A DNA stretch of 64,000 bases, taken from Flectonema sp. DT1601 (taxonomy: Eukaryota; Euglenozoa; Diplonemea; Diplonemida; Diplonemidae). Shown piece by piece: positions 32,369 through 42,936 of this stretch (position 1 is the first letter of the stretch; each line of letters starts with the position of its first letter). The DNA is taken from NCBI GenBank assembly GCA_964019425.1, contig OZ025816.1, positions 806,001 to 870,000 of the forward strand. The letters are read 5' to 3'. Both the position numbers and the translations under genes were made by a program. The notes under the pieces were generated by a model that did not search any database, had not been told where the DNA came from, and saw only the letters and a program-made list of their open reading frames with translations.

Positions 32369-34090
32369 ATGAGAATTACTGTCTTTCTGCTGCTTGTGTC
32401 TATCGTTGCTGGTTCAGCACCTGTAGTTGACAACATCTATGATACGATGCCTGCTGGAGTTGTTCCTATTTATGTTCATTATAACCCTGTAACGATACCC
32501 ATGAATGCTACTGTTGACTGGGTAGGAATGTCCCCGTCTGGATCTAAGGCCACGATAGTTTCAGGTGGTGAGGTCCACTCGTATGACATATTGAGTGGTA
32601 GCTTTGATATTATTGATAAGAACACTTCTCTGGCATCAATAACAAATTACAAAGTAAAGTCAGATGTTAGCGGGTCGACAATTTATTATGGAAATGGATT
32701 GTATCTTAATGGCTATTCACATCCGTTATTAGACGGTCAGATTGGCGGTGTCTCAACCTCTGCAGTTGGATTCATCGCATGTAACTCTACAACGGTACTG
32801 TCAGCAACTTTTCTTAACGATCCATTAAAAAAGAAATTAGAATACAAACCTTCGATTAGTACCTGTAAATCTTTATGGGTAAACAGAGACCATAATATGA
32901 TAGTCACTGTTAATGGTAGGAACGATTCTATTTATTTTGAACAACGGAATTCAAATTCGGATAATTGGGTTCACACAAAAAAGATATCTGGGTTCGGAAT
33001 CGGAGTATACGTGACAGGATCATTTAATAATTCTTTAATATCTCTAATCACAACAACTGGTTCCACGGTAGTTATTGACAATAATAGTACTGCTGCACTA
33101 TCTGCGGCGGTTGCCAGCACGGTTTCAGATATTGCTGTTGGACCGGAATTTTCTCAATCTGTTTATCCGTTTCAAGTTCTTGCATACAAAAACTCATCAG
33201 GAATGTTTGTTCATGCTTTAAATACCACTGGTGACTTCTGGTATTCCACTTGGGGTATTGCAAACTACATTCCTTCAGCGTTCGAGTTCAGTTGGGATGC
33301 CCACACAGCTGTTACTTGCACTGGAGCCAGTTCTGAATTCCAAATCCTTCAGGGATGCGTTGCTGACATCACATTTAAAAAATACAACATTCCTCACAAT
33401 GGTTACGCCAGTAGACTTAATACTACTCTACATGAATGTATCGATTTATGTTGTAATGATGAACAGTGTAGATTATTTCAATGGATTCCTGCAGACGAGC
33501 CTCGTGGAAAGTACCCGGATGAAAACTGCCTGTTGTTTTTAGAGAGCGAAAAACACTTTGTTCTTGACTATAAGCAGCCTTTTCATACGTACGTTATGCG
33601 CAAATCCTCCCCTGCTCCTGAAGTACCAATTTCATCACATGATGATAGCGAAGGAATGACTATCGTACCTTTAATTGTAGCTTTCATTGTTCTGTTAATT
33701 GGATGCATAATATTCTTTATGTTCATATCAAAAAGGAAGTTTAGCGGAGGCAATCGCGAAGCAGCTCCAAAGAATTACTCAGTAAATAAAAACAACAGAC
33801 AGTCAGAAATTGACAAGTCTCTTCTAGCGAATGAAGTTAGCCAGCATGAGGTTGAGATGGAAGAAGAGCCGCAGGAAGAGAACAATGTTGCCAAAGAAGA
33901 CAAGGAATCTCCTAAGAAAGTAACAACACCAGAACCAGAGTCGGAACCACAAGAGAAAGAAAAAGCTGAAGAAGCAAAAACAGACGAACCCGATGCATCC
34001 GAGAAGGAAGAAAATAGTCCGCCGGCAAAGGAGGATGATAGTCCACCAGCAAAGGAAGAAAAATCAAAAACTGCATCAAAGAAGAAATAG
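32369..34090 (+). CDS. type I membrane protein with PAN/apple-like domain
   Basis: A 573-residue protein. Residues 1-17 are a typical signal peptide (MRITVFLLLVSIVAGSA). The ectodomain (about 20-425) is beta-rich with many N-glycosylation sequons (NAT, NTS, NST, NNS, NTT). Near residues 335-395 six or more Cys with LHECIDLCCNDEQCRLFQW resemble a PAN/apple domain, a carbohydrate- or protein-binding module. Residues 429-452 are a transmembrane helix (VPLIVAFIVLLIGCIIFF) followed by Lys/Arg stop-transfer. The cytoplasmic tail is Glu/Lys/Pro-rich with repeated PPAKE. A surface receptor or adhesion role is inferred. ATG 32369 follows the acceptor AG at 32323-32324 and a long A run. Confidence 0.85.
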   Translation: MRITVFLLLVSIVAGSAPVVDNIYDTMPAGVVPIYVHYNPVTIPMNATVDWVGMSPSGSKATIVSGGEVHSYDILSGSFDIIDKNTSLASITNYKVKSDVSGSTIYYGNGLYLNGYSHPLLDGQIGGVSTSAVGFIACNSTTVLSATFLNDPLKKKLEYKPSISTCKSLWVNRDHNMIVTVNGRNDSIYFEQRNSNSDNWVHTKKISGFGIGVYVTGSFNNSLISLITTTGSTVVIDNNSTAALSAAVASTVSDIAVGPEFSQSVYPFQVLAYKNSSGMFVHALNTTGDFWYSTWGIANYIPSAFEFSWDAHTAVTCTGASSEFQILQGCVADITFKKYNIPHNGYASRLNTTLHECIDLCCNDEQCRLFQWIPADEPRGKYPDENCLLFLESEKHFVLDYKQPFHTYVMRKSSPAPEVPISSHDDSEGMTIVPLIVAFIVLLIGCIIFFMFISKRKFSGGNREAAPKNYSVNKNNRQSEIDKSLLANEVSQHEVEMEEEPQEENNVAKEDKESPKKVTTPEPESEPQEKEKAEEAKTDEPDASEKEENSPPAKEDDSPPAKEEKSKTASKKK

Positions 34091-35213
34091 ACAGCCTACA
34101 CAGATCAACAGCGGTCTTTAAGAATGTTTCGATAATTTGCCTCCCCTTTTGCAGGCAGTTACCAAAAAAAGCATGCTACTCTCTGAGATAGAAGAACACT
34201 CTTGAATCAGACGAAAGTAAATCTGATAGAAAACCGTTTCTATCAGGTTATTATCTCTTTTCAGTTTGAACAGATTTCTTCGAAAGAACAAAAGAACATA
34301 TTTACGTGTTTTGGAATCAATCTGATGACCTTCCAGATGATATCCGCTCTACGTTTTTGTCCCCCTTTTTCTGGTCTATAAGACAAAATTATAGTTATCT
34401 CTTTTTATTTTCTCTTTTTTCTAAAGGTAATTTTCTTTGATTAACAACTACAAATATTTTTCGGTCAAGTACTTGATATTAATTTTGTTTTTCTTTAATA
34501 TCTAAAGTTGTTACTGTTTTTACATTGTCAAAGTTTCACCCCCTTTTTCGCAAATATTCTTTCGGTCAATTACTTGATATTAATTGCGTTTTTTAATACC
34601 TAAAGTTGTTACTGTTTTTATGTTGTCAAAGTTTTACCCCTTTTTTCGATTTTTCAAGACATGTATTGGCTCTCTTAAGCTCTTAGTATTACTGTTTTCG
34701 TTTCTGGTCAAAGTTGTGTTGTTTCTGTACTATAACAGATACCGATATAGCAACATTTGGTATTGTAACTTTTTTTTATAAATAGTACCTTTCAATTTTT
34801 ATGTGCATTCAAATGGAGGCTGATCTGTTTCATATTTTCATACTACACCAATGCTTTCCGGTGTTACGTTTATTTAGTAATTTTGATTAGGTTTCGTCTG
34901 GAAGTTGTGACGAGTCGATTTTTTACTTTCGAGATAGGGTTTAGAGTTGAAAACTCAGGAGGTATTTGCCATACATTCACCCCCAGATGTAATTTGTTGA
35001 TATTGTACGTTATTTACGCAATGAATAAAGAAATATAAACAAGGAAAAGAAATACAAAAAGGAAGCTGTCAGCGTGGCACCCTGTTGATTCACGGGAGTT
35101 ACAGTACGAAAAGTGCACTAACCGCACAGGTCACTATTACTGATGAGTTAGTTTAGAGTCGTGTTGTAGAGTTTAATTATATTTCAATCCCAGTTTATTC
35201 GACCAATTAGAAT
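34091..35213 (+). other. spacer holding a tandem duplication
   Basis: 1.1 kb downstream of the membrane-protein gene without an ORF. It contains a 100-base tandem duplication at 34451-34650 and AT-rich sequence. The acceptor before the next gene is GACCAATTAG (AG at 35209-35210) or the earlier CCCAG ending 35193. Confidence 0.6.
34451..34650 (+). repeat. tandem duplication, two 100-base units
   Basis: CAAATATT at 34451 and again at 34551 starts two units that share TTCGGTCAA, TACTTGATATTAATT, TAAAGTTGTTACTGTTTTTA, TTGTCAAAGTTT and ACCCC. They differ at scattered positions. A weak third partial unit (TTACTGTTTTCG..GTCAAAGTTG) lies near 34690-34720. It is probably in the 3' UTR. Confidence 0.8.
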
Positions 35214-36752
35214 ATGTCTTACTACGGATCCCCTGTTCACGCGGTAGTTGTTGATGATCCAGTTCACACTGCACTTAGCCATGAGTATGCTGTTGGTGAA
35301 ATGGTAGCAAGAGCGGGATCTGTAGAAGCTACTACTCGCGCTGGCTCATTCGCGGCTCATGCAGTAAATGCGAGCGCCACTGCAGGTGTCGCAAGAGCTG
35401 ACGCAGCTGCCCAATCAGCTAGAACTGCTGTTCAGGGACGTGCTGCTACTGAAGCGTCCTACCGCGAGCACTCCGCAGCCGCAGCACACGAAGCATCTAG
35501 AAGGGTAACTGTTTCTGCTGCTGCGGAACTGAATAACAGAACTGCTGATTTCAGGGCCAACGAGGCTAATCATTCAGCAGCAGAAAATACCTACGCTCAG
35601 AGAGTTCATGAACGTGATGCTGCAGCGAGAGTTGCCGCAGCACGCGTGGCGAGCAGTGCAGACGTAGCCATGCAGGCTGGCAGTTTGGAAACCCTTCGAA
35701 GTGAAAGAGCTGCTGAGGCAGACATTACCAGGGCTCGTGCCACTGCTGCCAGTGGTGACGCAGCTACTGCCCGTGCAACTGAAAAGGCTGCTGCCCAGGC
35801 AGCAAACGATGCTGGTGCTCACGCTGCCGCTTCTAGAACGAGAGCAAATGATTCTGAGCAGTTCGCAATAGCAACCGACAAGAAGCGACAAGAGATGGCC
35901 CTGAAGCACGAAGCTGCCGCACAGGTTGCAAGGGAAGCTATTGAAGCGCAGCAGGCTGTGCAGGCTGCATTATCGGCTCTTGAGAGAGAGACGGAGGCTG
36001 CTAGTGCTGCCTGTTCTCAAGCACAGGCCGAAGCTGCCCATGCTGATCAGGAAGCAAGAGCTCGTGTTGCTGAGTTCAACGCCACCCAAGTTGAGGCAGA
36101 AGCTGCAACCAGGAGGGAAATCTCTGAAAAGGCTCACGCTGAGACCGCATCGACGAGGCTTTCAATTGCTGAACAAGATTCAAGAATTGCTGCTCTTAAT
36201 ATGCAGGTGGCTGAGAGAGACACATCTGCTGCTCGTACACAACTCGGAATAAGAGCAGCTGAGGAAGAGCTCGCACGTGGATACGTTTCTGGCACTCACA
36301 CTTCAATGAGACGCAGTGGAAGAATAATGGAAGGAGCTAACGCGTCGTACATTAGAGCTACTAGTCAGGAAGCTATTGTTAGAGGTGCTCACCATGAAGC
36401 AGTGCAGCATGCATCAATCGAGAGAGTAAGGCATCAGAATGAGGAGGTTGCACTTTCAGCAGCACGTGCGCGGGAAGCAACAACCACCTCAAATGAGGCA
36501 TCAGCCTTGGCCACTTCAAGAGCTGCTCATTATGAAGCGCACAGAGCAGCAGATGTTCATCACAATGCTGCTGTTTCTCGTGTTGTTCACAGTGCTAGTC
36601 CAAGAAGAGCAATTGCTATTGTTGATTCTCTTTCTCCAGCAAGACACGCTGCAGCAGTTGCTGTCACTGCGTCTCCTGCCCGTAGTATGGGAAGCCCATT
36701 ACTCGATGCAAAGCTAGCTGCTCTTGGATCACCAGCATCCCGTTACTACTAA
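35214..36752 (+). CDS. alanine-rich helical rod protein
   Basis: A 512-residue protein made mostly of Ala, Glu, Arg, Ser and His with almost no Pro between residues 30 and 450. It predicts a long continuous helix or coiled coil (AAAAHEASRRVTVSAAAELN, ERAAEADITRARATAA). Short ends break the pattern: an N-terminal MSYYGSPVHAVVV and a C-terminal Ser-Pro-rich tail with ASPRR, LSPARH, TASPAR and LGSPAS. This is the layout of filament-forming cytoskeletal proteins, and the SP motifs are likely phosphorylation sites, but no named family is recognised. GC content is visibly higher than in neighbours, explained by Ala and Arg codons. ATG 35214 follows AG at 35209-35210 by three bases. Confidence 0.8.
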   Translation: MSYYGSPVHAVVVDDPVHTALSHEYAVGEMVARAGSVEATTRAGSFAAHAVNASATAGVARADAAAQSARTAVQGRAATEASYREHSAAAAHEASRRVTVSAAAELNNRTADFRANEANHSAAENTYAQRVHERDAAARVAAARVASSADVAMQAGSLETLRSERAAEADITRARATAASGDAATARATEKAAAQAANDAGAHAAASRTRANDSEQFAIATDKKRQEMALKHEAAAQVAREAIEAQQAVQAALSALERETEAASAACSQAQAEAAHADQEARARVAEFNATQVEAEAATRREISEKAHAETASTRLSIAEQDSRIAALNMQVAERDTSAARTQLGIRAAEEELARGYVSGTHTSMRRSGRIMEGANASYIRATSQEAIVRGAHHEAVQHASIERVRHQNEEVALSAARAREATTTSNEASALATSRAAHYEAHRAADVHHNAAVSRVVHSASPRRAIAIVDSLSPARHAAAVAVTASPARSMGSPLLDAKLAALGSPASRYY

Positions 36753-37152
36753 TTCAATTAGTTTCTGTATCACTCTCTTGTATTTTAAACTTATAATCAC
36801 CCTGTTGTCTTGGTGAAAAATCCGTTTTGGCTATTCCCTTACCCCCTGTTTTTTTCCTCCCTTAAATGTATTTTCGACGAAGAATTTTTTTCTTATTATA
36901 ATCGTAACGCAACAAATGAAGAAGAAAAAAAAAAAAAAACTGAAAAGAAAAACTCCAAACGAAATAGGTAGTTATTACATGTGTTGTTTAGTGGGATTAT
37001 ATTATCCCGTTGTACTCTTTTTTTTTTAAATGTTGTGGGTATCTAATGTTATAACAGTTTTCTCTCTTCTACGTCAGGTTAAAACATACAATTATTTTCG
37101 TCAGATTTCGTTTGTTAACAATTTTCAAAACACAGAAGCTGCAGTATAAAAA
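36753..37152 (+). other. spacer with processing signals
   Basis: 400 bases without a gene. An A run at 36924-36940, and a T run at 37018-37027 followed by several acceptor AGs (37103-37104, 37134-37135, 37143-37144). The last lies eight bases before ATG 37153, so the 5' end of the next mRNA may be heterogeneous. Confidence 0.5.
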
Positions 37153-38489
37153 ATGGCAGGAGATGAGGTAAGCCTCTTAATTGGGGAATACCGCAGGATG
37201 TTTGGAGAAGAATTGCGTGAAGCAATGAAGAAGAGTAAGGGAAGAGACGGGAAGGTGGTCAAGAAAACGTCTTTTGAAAGAAGTAGCAGCACCCCTGCTC
37301 CAGTTATGTCTTCCCCAGTAAAGGGGAGTCCTGGGAGGAAAAAGGGAAAAGGTTCCCCTCAAAGAGAACACGAAAGTGTAGCAGAGTTGAAGCTGCAATT
37401 AGAAGAAGCAAATATTGAAAAAGCTGCATTACAGAAACACATCAATCACCTTCAGGATAGTAGTTTGGGGGTCAGTAAAGTCTTCTCAGCGGCAATACAA
37501 ACCATATGTTCTGCGGAAGAACGCGTCAGAGAAAATATTGAATGGTGCATGCACGAAGAGAGGACATCATTATCAACGATGTTGGCTGCCACAATGCAGT
37601 TAGGATTCGATTACAACCAATTAGCCAGACTACGAACTACAAATGAAAGACTTCAAACAAATCTTTACAAAGTAGAACAATACGATACGGAAGTACGTCA
37701 TCGGAGTGATGCAGAATGTTCAATTGCTGTATTACAACAATCTTTATTACAAAAAGAGATTACTATCTTAAAGTGTAACCCGGATAAGTCCAACATCGAC
37801 ACTCAGACTGAAGTAGCTACCCCACAAACACCTCCAAGTGTTCCGTATGAAAGAGTTCATCAAGAGACTGCAAAACGTTTTATTGTTAGGCTTCTGAAGG
37901 GTGTGTATGCCAGACATGATCCTAAGAAAGTACCAAGATGTACTGATGAAGCTAAAGTATGGGTCGGAAAGGAAGAAGACTTGTTTAGAGTACTCAGTAA
38001 TGCTTATGGTTTGAAGGTTAGTGACTTTGCGAAAATCATGAAAAAACAAGACCCTTCTCCTGCTCGTGAACGAAGCAGCAGTACTGCTCGTCATAGTAAA
38101 CCAGTTAGTTGTATTAGATCCCCAAGTACATCTGTTCGAAAGGGTTCTCCGATGAGGAATTCAACACCTACTCGTTCCCGTCGTTCTCGTTCAGTTGATA
38201 TCAACATCGGAACACCAGTTCGTCCTACCAAACACTTCTCAAGTTCGAGAGCTCCTTCCCCCTCGAAATTACTGAGACCTCCAAAACCCTCTCTTGTTCG
38301 GGTGTGTATTTTATTGTTTTTATTACTGACTGAACCTGATAAAAGCATTTAGTTGTATGCTAGCTGTTCGTACCTTTTAAAAATCAAAACCAAATACAGA
38401 TATCTCCCTTGGGAACAAGAGAGAAGAGAGAGATTACTCGTCCAGGTAGATCACCGATGATTATTGAACCGAATAGCAGGCATCGATAG
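37153..38489 (+). CDS. coiled-coil, Ser-Pro-rich protein with a kinetoplastid-type motif, split by one intron
   Basis: Exons 37153-38301 and 38400-38489 give 412 residues. N-terminal 75 residues are basic and Ser/Pro-rich (SSPVKGSPGRKKGKGSPQRE), then a coiled coil (about 78-215). Near residues 236-290 a motif of the form Y-x-R-x-D-P-x-K-(spacer)-W-V-G-x-E-E-D-L-F-x-V-L-x-x-x-Y-G resembles a short helical motif I recall from kinetoplastid flagellar and basal-body proteins (Y-x-P-x-K .. G-x-E-E-x-L-F .. K-Y-G). The tail is rich in SPSR, RSRRSRS and TPTR. Without splicing, exon 1 runs 16 codons into the intron; splicing adds ISPLGTREKREITRPGRS and ends at TAG 38487-38489, keeping the Ser/Pro/Arg character. 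Cytoskeletal role inferred. Confidence 0.75.
38302..38399 (+). other. cis-spliced GT-AG intron, 98 nt
   Basis: Donor CGG|GTGTGT, acceptor AAATACAG. Phase 0. The intron contains an in-frame TAG. Its removal adds 29 residues whose composition matches the preceding tail. A donor three or four bases away would give a different frame (ending at a TGA), so the exact junction is likely but not proven. Confidence 0.7.
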
Positions 38490-40485
38490 GATCGGATTGA
38501 TGATCAACAGACACAGTGCGTTATTCTGATCTCGGTATGGGTAGCTAAATAGCACCTTGTTCACAATGAGGAACAGATCATGTTTGAGAGTTTGGTAATT
38601 TGCAGTGCGAAATTTATCTCTGCAAAGTCTATTATTTTTCTACCATTCACTTCTATATGATAATTTGTGTTAGTAGGAATGCTACCACACTGTCGGTGAT
38701 AAGACTTTCTGAAGTCAATCCCGACTCCTGATGCGTTCGGTCTTTGTGTCTATTCAAAGCACTAACGGTGATATGATTTGTTGACGTTAATCCCGACAGT
38801 CTCGTCTTCCTTTCTCCCTTTTGTATTAATTTCAAATCGAGTAAAGAGCTGAGCGGTGAACAGAAGGATAAGTCTAATGCGAACCGAACTTTCGTTTTTT
38901 TTGGAATTGCGAGCCTTTATTTATGTATTTTTTTTTTTTAAAAAAAAGTTTTTTATTATTTAATTTTCATTTATAAAAAAAAAAAAAAAAAAAGAAAGTT
39001 TAGTTTTATAAATTTTCTTTTTTTTTTTATTCTTAATTTTGCCTGGCATATTACCCTGCTGCTTAGTTGAGTAGAGGAGGGAAATGGAGATGATCATTTT
39101 CCTAAGTTTTTTCCCGTAAGACCGCCTATCGCAATAAAACCGTTTCAATCTATTTTTATTATATGTAATCAGGGTCACAGCTACATATTGTTGACGCTTC
39201 GTATAGGTAGATTGTTCTGTTTGCAAAAGTGATGGTTTCCCTTTGAGGGAATTAATTTTATTGTTTTCCTTTTTCTTTCTGACTGTCTCTTTGTTTCATT
39301 GGGTGAAATGTTATGAATTGTGGGATCGAACACAACACGTGTTTATCCATTGGTTTGTATGCGGGCTTGCAAGAGTATTCCTCTCACTACTTTTTTTTTT
39401 TCTTTTTATTATATTTCTCTTAAATTGTAAGGGCAAGTTATTTGTAACACCCATTTGATCATTTTAATGTCTCGAATTGTAGATTCCCACAGAACCTACC
39501 CTTTCAAGTTACTACAAAGAGTGTTGCAACTGACGCATAAAGTTCGTCTTATTCGGTTCGCGCACAATAATAAATTATAAAATATAATGCATCCCTTTTT
39601 TTTATATTCTTAAGTATTCCTTCTCTCTAACTGTAGCCTGTGCGGTAAGGTCAGATGCTTCAGCGTGTGGACACATCCACGACACCGATGGTATCTCAAA
39701 ACTTTGTGATGTGTGCGTGAATTTGGAGTGGAGCTTTTCTGGTAGTATTTTCTACACTCTTCCGTCCGTTCTCATGTTATTTTTGTCCAACACGCTGTTG
39801 AGTTTTTATGGCATTACTGTTCTAGGGTTTGTTTTCTGATATTCCCAACTGTATACAGTCATAATGTAGTTACTTTAATATATGACTTGGTCTTGTACTC
39901 TTTCTGATTCATGTTCTTCACAAACCAGTAGAATGATTAGTACCGATTCTGAAAGGATGGGAAAATTCGATTCCCTTCCGACCACGTTTCTGCAACAGTG
40001 CGATTGCTGTGTAGGCCTGAGTGGAATTTGAGCTTGATCTGTTCTAGCGTTACATTACGAGGCGAGTTCTGTCGAACACCCACCTTTTTAGTGCAAAAAA
40101 AATAAAATAAAAAGAAATGAGAAAAAAAAAAAAAAAAAGAAAAAACCAGAAAAAAGACATCCAAAGAAAAGAAAATAATAAACAGAATTTAGTTCACTTT
40201 AACTGACTAGTTGAGTCAGAGCAGTTAACAAGAAATGCAGTTTTAGTGAAATAACGGACGTAATGCGGGTTGTTGTTCGCTTATGAAGATAACAACAGAT
40301 ATTGTTATATTTCATTCTGTTTCAGTGCAATAGTGTAAAAAGAGCACTGTGACAAGTGTTGCCTTTGATATCGGGCCTTTCCTTGAAGAGAGGTCTGATT
40401 ACAAGTTATTAGCACTACAACCAGAAATGCGAAGACTGCTGTCAAAATATCATTTCAGTATTACTTTCCAACATCAGAATACACA
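38490..40485 (+). other. 2-kb spacer with a diverged tandem repeat
   Basis: No supportable gene. Two copies of CGGTGATAxGAxTTxxTGA followed by xxTCAATCCCGAC or xxTTAATCCCGAC begin at 38694 and 38766 (period 72). Acceptor candidates before the phosphatase gene lie at 40324-40325, 40457-40458 and 40476-40477. Confidence 0.55.
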
Positions 40486-41562
40486 ATGAGAAGGAGATGC
40501 ACCGTCCTGCTAGGGGCCGCAACCGGATTTGGAGGCACCGGTGTACTTCTTGGACAATGTGATTCAAAGCTGCATAATAATAATGATACAAGATTAGATA
40601 TCCAATGGGGGTTTCAGTGTCTTACTCAAGGAGTGTCAGTAAGTAATGCGACACATCAAGCCAATAGATATAATGAAGATAGAATAGTTTGTACTGTTAG
40701 TATCGATGGTGATATTTGGTTAGGAGTATTTGATGGTCATGGGGGTACACAAGTATCAGATTACTGTTCCAGACACCTAGTTGACGCTGTTAGAGAAGAG
40801 TTGAGGCTTTCAAAGGACTCATCTGATGAGGAAGTATCTGCAGCAATGAAAAGAGGATTTTTAGCGTTAGATGAAAAGGTTAAAGAAAACCTTCGACCAG
40901 CTTACAGAATGGGCTACAGTGAAATCAGAAGAGTTGGTAGCTGTGCTATCTTAGTTAGGCTCAGAGGGAATCAAGCGTACGTTGCTAATGCTGGGGATTG
41001 TCGTGCTGTAGTTATGTCTGGTGAACAAAGTGCTTTGTTTTCTTCAAGAGATCACTCAGCCATGGATATCACAACTCATTCTCAACTAGCTAAAGAACAT
41101 CCAAACGAACCAGACGTTGTAATTCAAAAAGACAATGGAGCCTGTTACGTAAAGGGAAGACTCATGCCTCTTCGTGCTATCGGAGACTTGGATCTGAAGG
41201 CGATGGAGTTTGCAGGTCCACGTGACCCAGCAGCGCTTCCTTCGTACTACAAACATCGTTTTTCACCTCCTTATATTACAGCTGATCCAGATGTTACTGT
41301 TCATAATTTAGAAAAGGGTTCATTTATTATTCTTGCAAGTGACGGTCTTTGGGATGAAATGTCTTCTGAAGAAGCTGCTGGATATGTCAGGGCACACAAC
41401 GGTCCAAGTGAACACTGCGCGCGTGACTTAGTAAGTACCGCATTGCATAGAGTAGCTGAGACATGTCATGAGCCTCTTGAGGCTATTATGAAGCTTCCCC
41501 CTGGTATGCAAAGACGAACTCGACATGATGATATCACTGTAGCAATTATGAAGTATGCTTAG
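40486..41562 (+). CDS. PP2C-family Ser/Thr protein phosphatase
   Basis: A 358-residue PPM/PP2C phosphatase, a Mn2+/Mg2+-dependent enzyme that removes phosphate from Ser/Thr. Hallmark motifs in order: RYNEDR (near residue 62), GVFDGHGG (near 81), VANAGDCRAV (near 165), LPLRAIGD-like LMPLRAIGDLD (near 226), LASDGLWDEMS (near 284) and RHDDITVAIM (near 347). The metal-binding Asp in NED, DGHGG, SDG and HDD are all present, so it should be active. The first 35 residues (MRRRCTVLLGAATGFGGTG) are Arg-rich and hydrophobic and could be a mitochondrial presequence, as in pyruvate-dehydrogenase phosphatases; that is inference. Start ATG 40486 lies nine bases after AG 40476-40477. Confidence 0.93.
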   Translation: MRRRCTVLLGAATGFGGTGVLLGQCDSKLHNNNDTRLDIQWGFQCLTQGVSVSNATHQANRYNEDRIVCTVSIDGDIWLGVFDGHGGTQVSDYCSRHLVDAVREELRLSKDSSDEEVSAAMKRGFLALDEKVKENLRPAYRMGYSEIRRVGSCAILVRLRGNQAYVANAGDCRAVVMSGEQSALFSSRDHSAMDITTHSQLAKEHPNEPDVVIQKDNGACYVKGRLMPLRAIGDLDLKAMEFAGPRDPAALPSYYKHRFSPPYITADPDVTVHNLEKGSFIILASDGLWDEMSSEEAAGYVRAHNGPSEHCARDLVSTALHRVAETCHEPLEAIMKLPPGMQRRTRHDDITVAIMKYA

Positions 41563-42291
41563 TTTTATTATGGTTACAGTCCCTAAGGCATTAATCATAA
41601 TAATCGGCCGCTTACACAGCATGCTATCATGGATTTCTTAACATTTTCGACTTAGTTTTCGGCTGCAGCAGCTTACATGCGCCGCCCTCATTAAGCCAAG
41701 GGTGCCTCCTTATTTAGTCACAGTTAACGGAAATGGGACGGTTGGCATTTTTCATCTTTTTTGTGTTAAAATCAGCGTGTTGTTGTATTTTCTTTTTTTT
41801 TCTTTTTTTGATGATTTTGCGAACCGAAATAATCCATTTACCCCCGTTTTGGATAAAGTAATTATGAAAATTTAAAAAAATAAGAAAGATTGGAGTCTTT
41901 TTGCGAAACTTATTTATCACCTCTACCTTTGATATGTTTTTTGCGATCCATTGTGAGTGCGTAACAGTGTGTCCCGGACTTTGTTTATTTCTTGAGTCGG
42001 GGTCAGACATTCGAAGGAAACAAAAGAAGAAGAAGAACAAAAAAAAACACAAAAACAGCTTTTTTCAAAGTATTGTTAAAAAGAGTATATTCCTGTTGGC
42101 TCAAATACTAACTGGAAACCGCTACAGTTTCGTTGTAGCTACGGAAATAGTATCCTAGTGAAATACTGACATGGTGCATTTTTCTTTTTCTTGTAGTGAG
42201 TTGTACTATAAATTCTAGCAATGAACCCCCTACCTGCAGCATTTTATTCTTTTGCAGTGGTCAAGGAATGAAATGAGAGAAAAAATACAAT

Positions 42292-42322
<31 letters not shown>

Positions 42323-42936
42323 GGACAGCGCTTTTAAATAAATCGCAGCCTCATAAAACGACACTAAATATTTTGTGGAAAAAATAGAAATAACTTTTAT
42401 TAAGATGGTTTGAAATATAAAAAGAAAAAAAAAAGGGGGGGGGGAATTTATTTTATTGTAATAGTATTTTGAAAAAAGCTAGCCCCCATCCCCGTGCCAT
42501 CCCCGTGTCCCCTTGTTACTGCCTTGTCAAGGAACTATTTGGAACGAGTTTTTAAAAAAAAAAAAAAAAATTATAAGTTATAGTTTTACTTTATTTTGAC
42601 TTCAGCAAGTGTCTTCTTTTTTAAATTGCACCTAAAATAAAAAAAACGGACAAGCCAATTCAATCTGAGGCACGGTTCAACTTGTAACCTTTTGTTAGCA
42701 AGTCGATCTATTATCTTTTTAAAAAAACTTTGGAAAAAAAAAAAAAAAAAGAAAAAAAATTCACCAAAAAGCCTCCAGCCCTCTTTCGCTTTTATATTTA
42801 TTGTAGACAAGCAATATGTGTACGTAGCCAGTCGTTTTCTTTTTAAGCAGCGTTTACCTAATGTGGAATAAGTTTTGTATAGTTTTGTGTATTCATTTTT
42901 TTATGTGCATTTTTTTCTTCAGTAAAAATTACCATT
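41563..42936 (+). other. spacer with homopolymer runs
   Basis: 1.4 kb without a gene. T run at 42295-42322, A runs at 42553-42570 and 42735-42750, and a GGGGGGGG run at 42436-42443. A strong acceptor TTTTTTTCTTCAG (AG at 42921-42922) precedes the next gene. Confidence 0.6.

Noticed and set aside
34715-34745. GTTTCTGTACTATAACAG resembling the end of a kinetoplastid spliced leader (TTTCTGTACTATATTG)
   Set aside because: Only about 12 bases match; no donor GT follows, no snRNA-like Sm site or T-run end, and no tandem copies as expected for leader RNA genes.
39955-39990. GGGAAAATTCGATTCCC looks like a tRNA T-arm
   Set aside because: The stem pairs, but the loop is out of register for TTCGANN and no D-arm, anticodon arm or acceptor stem can be built around it.
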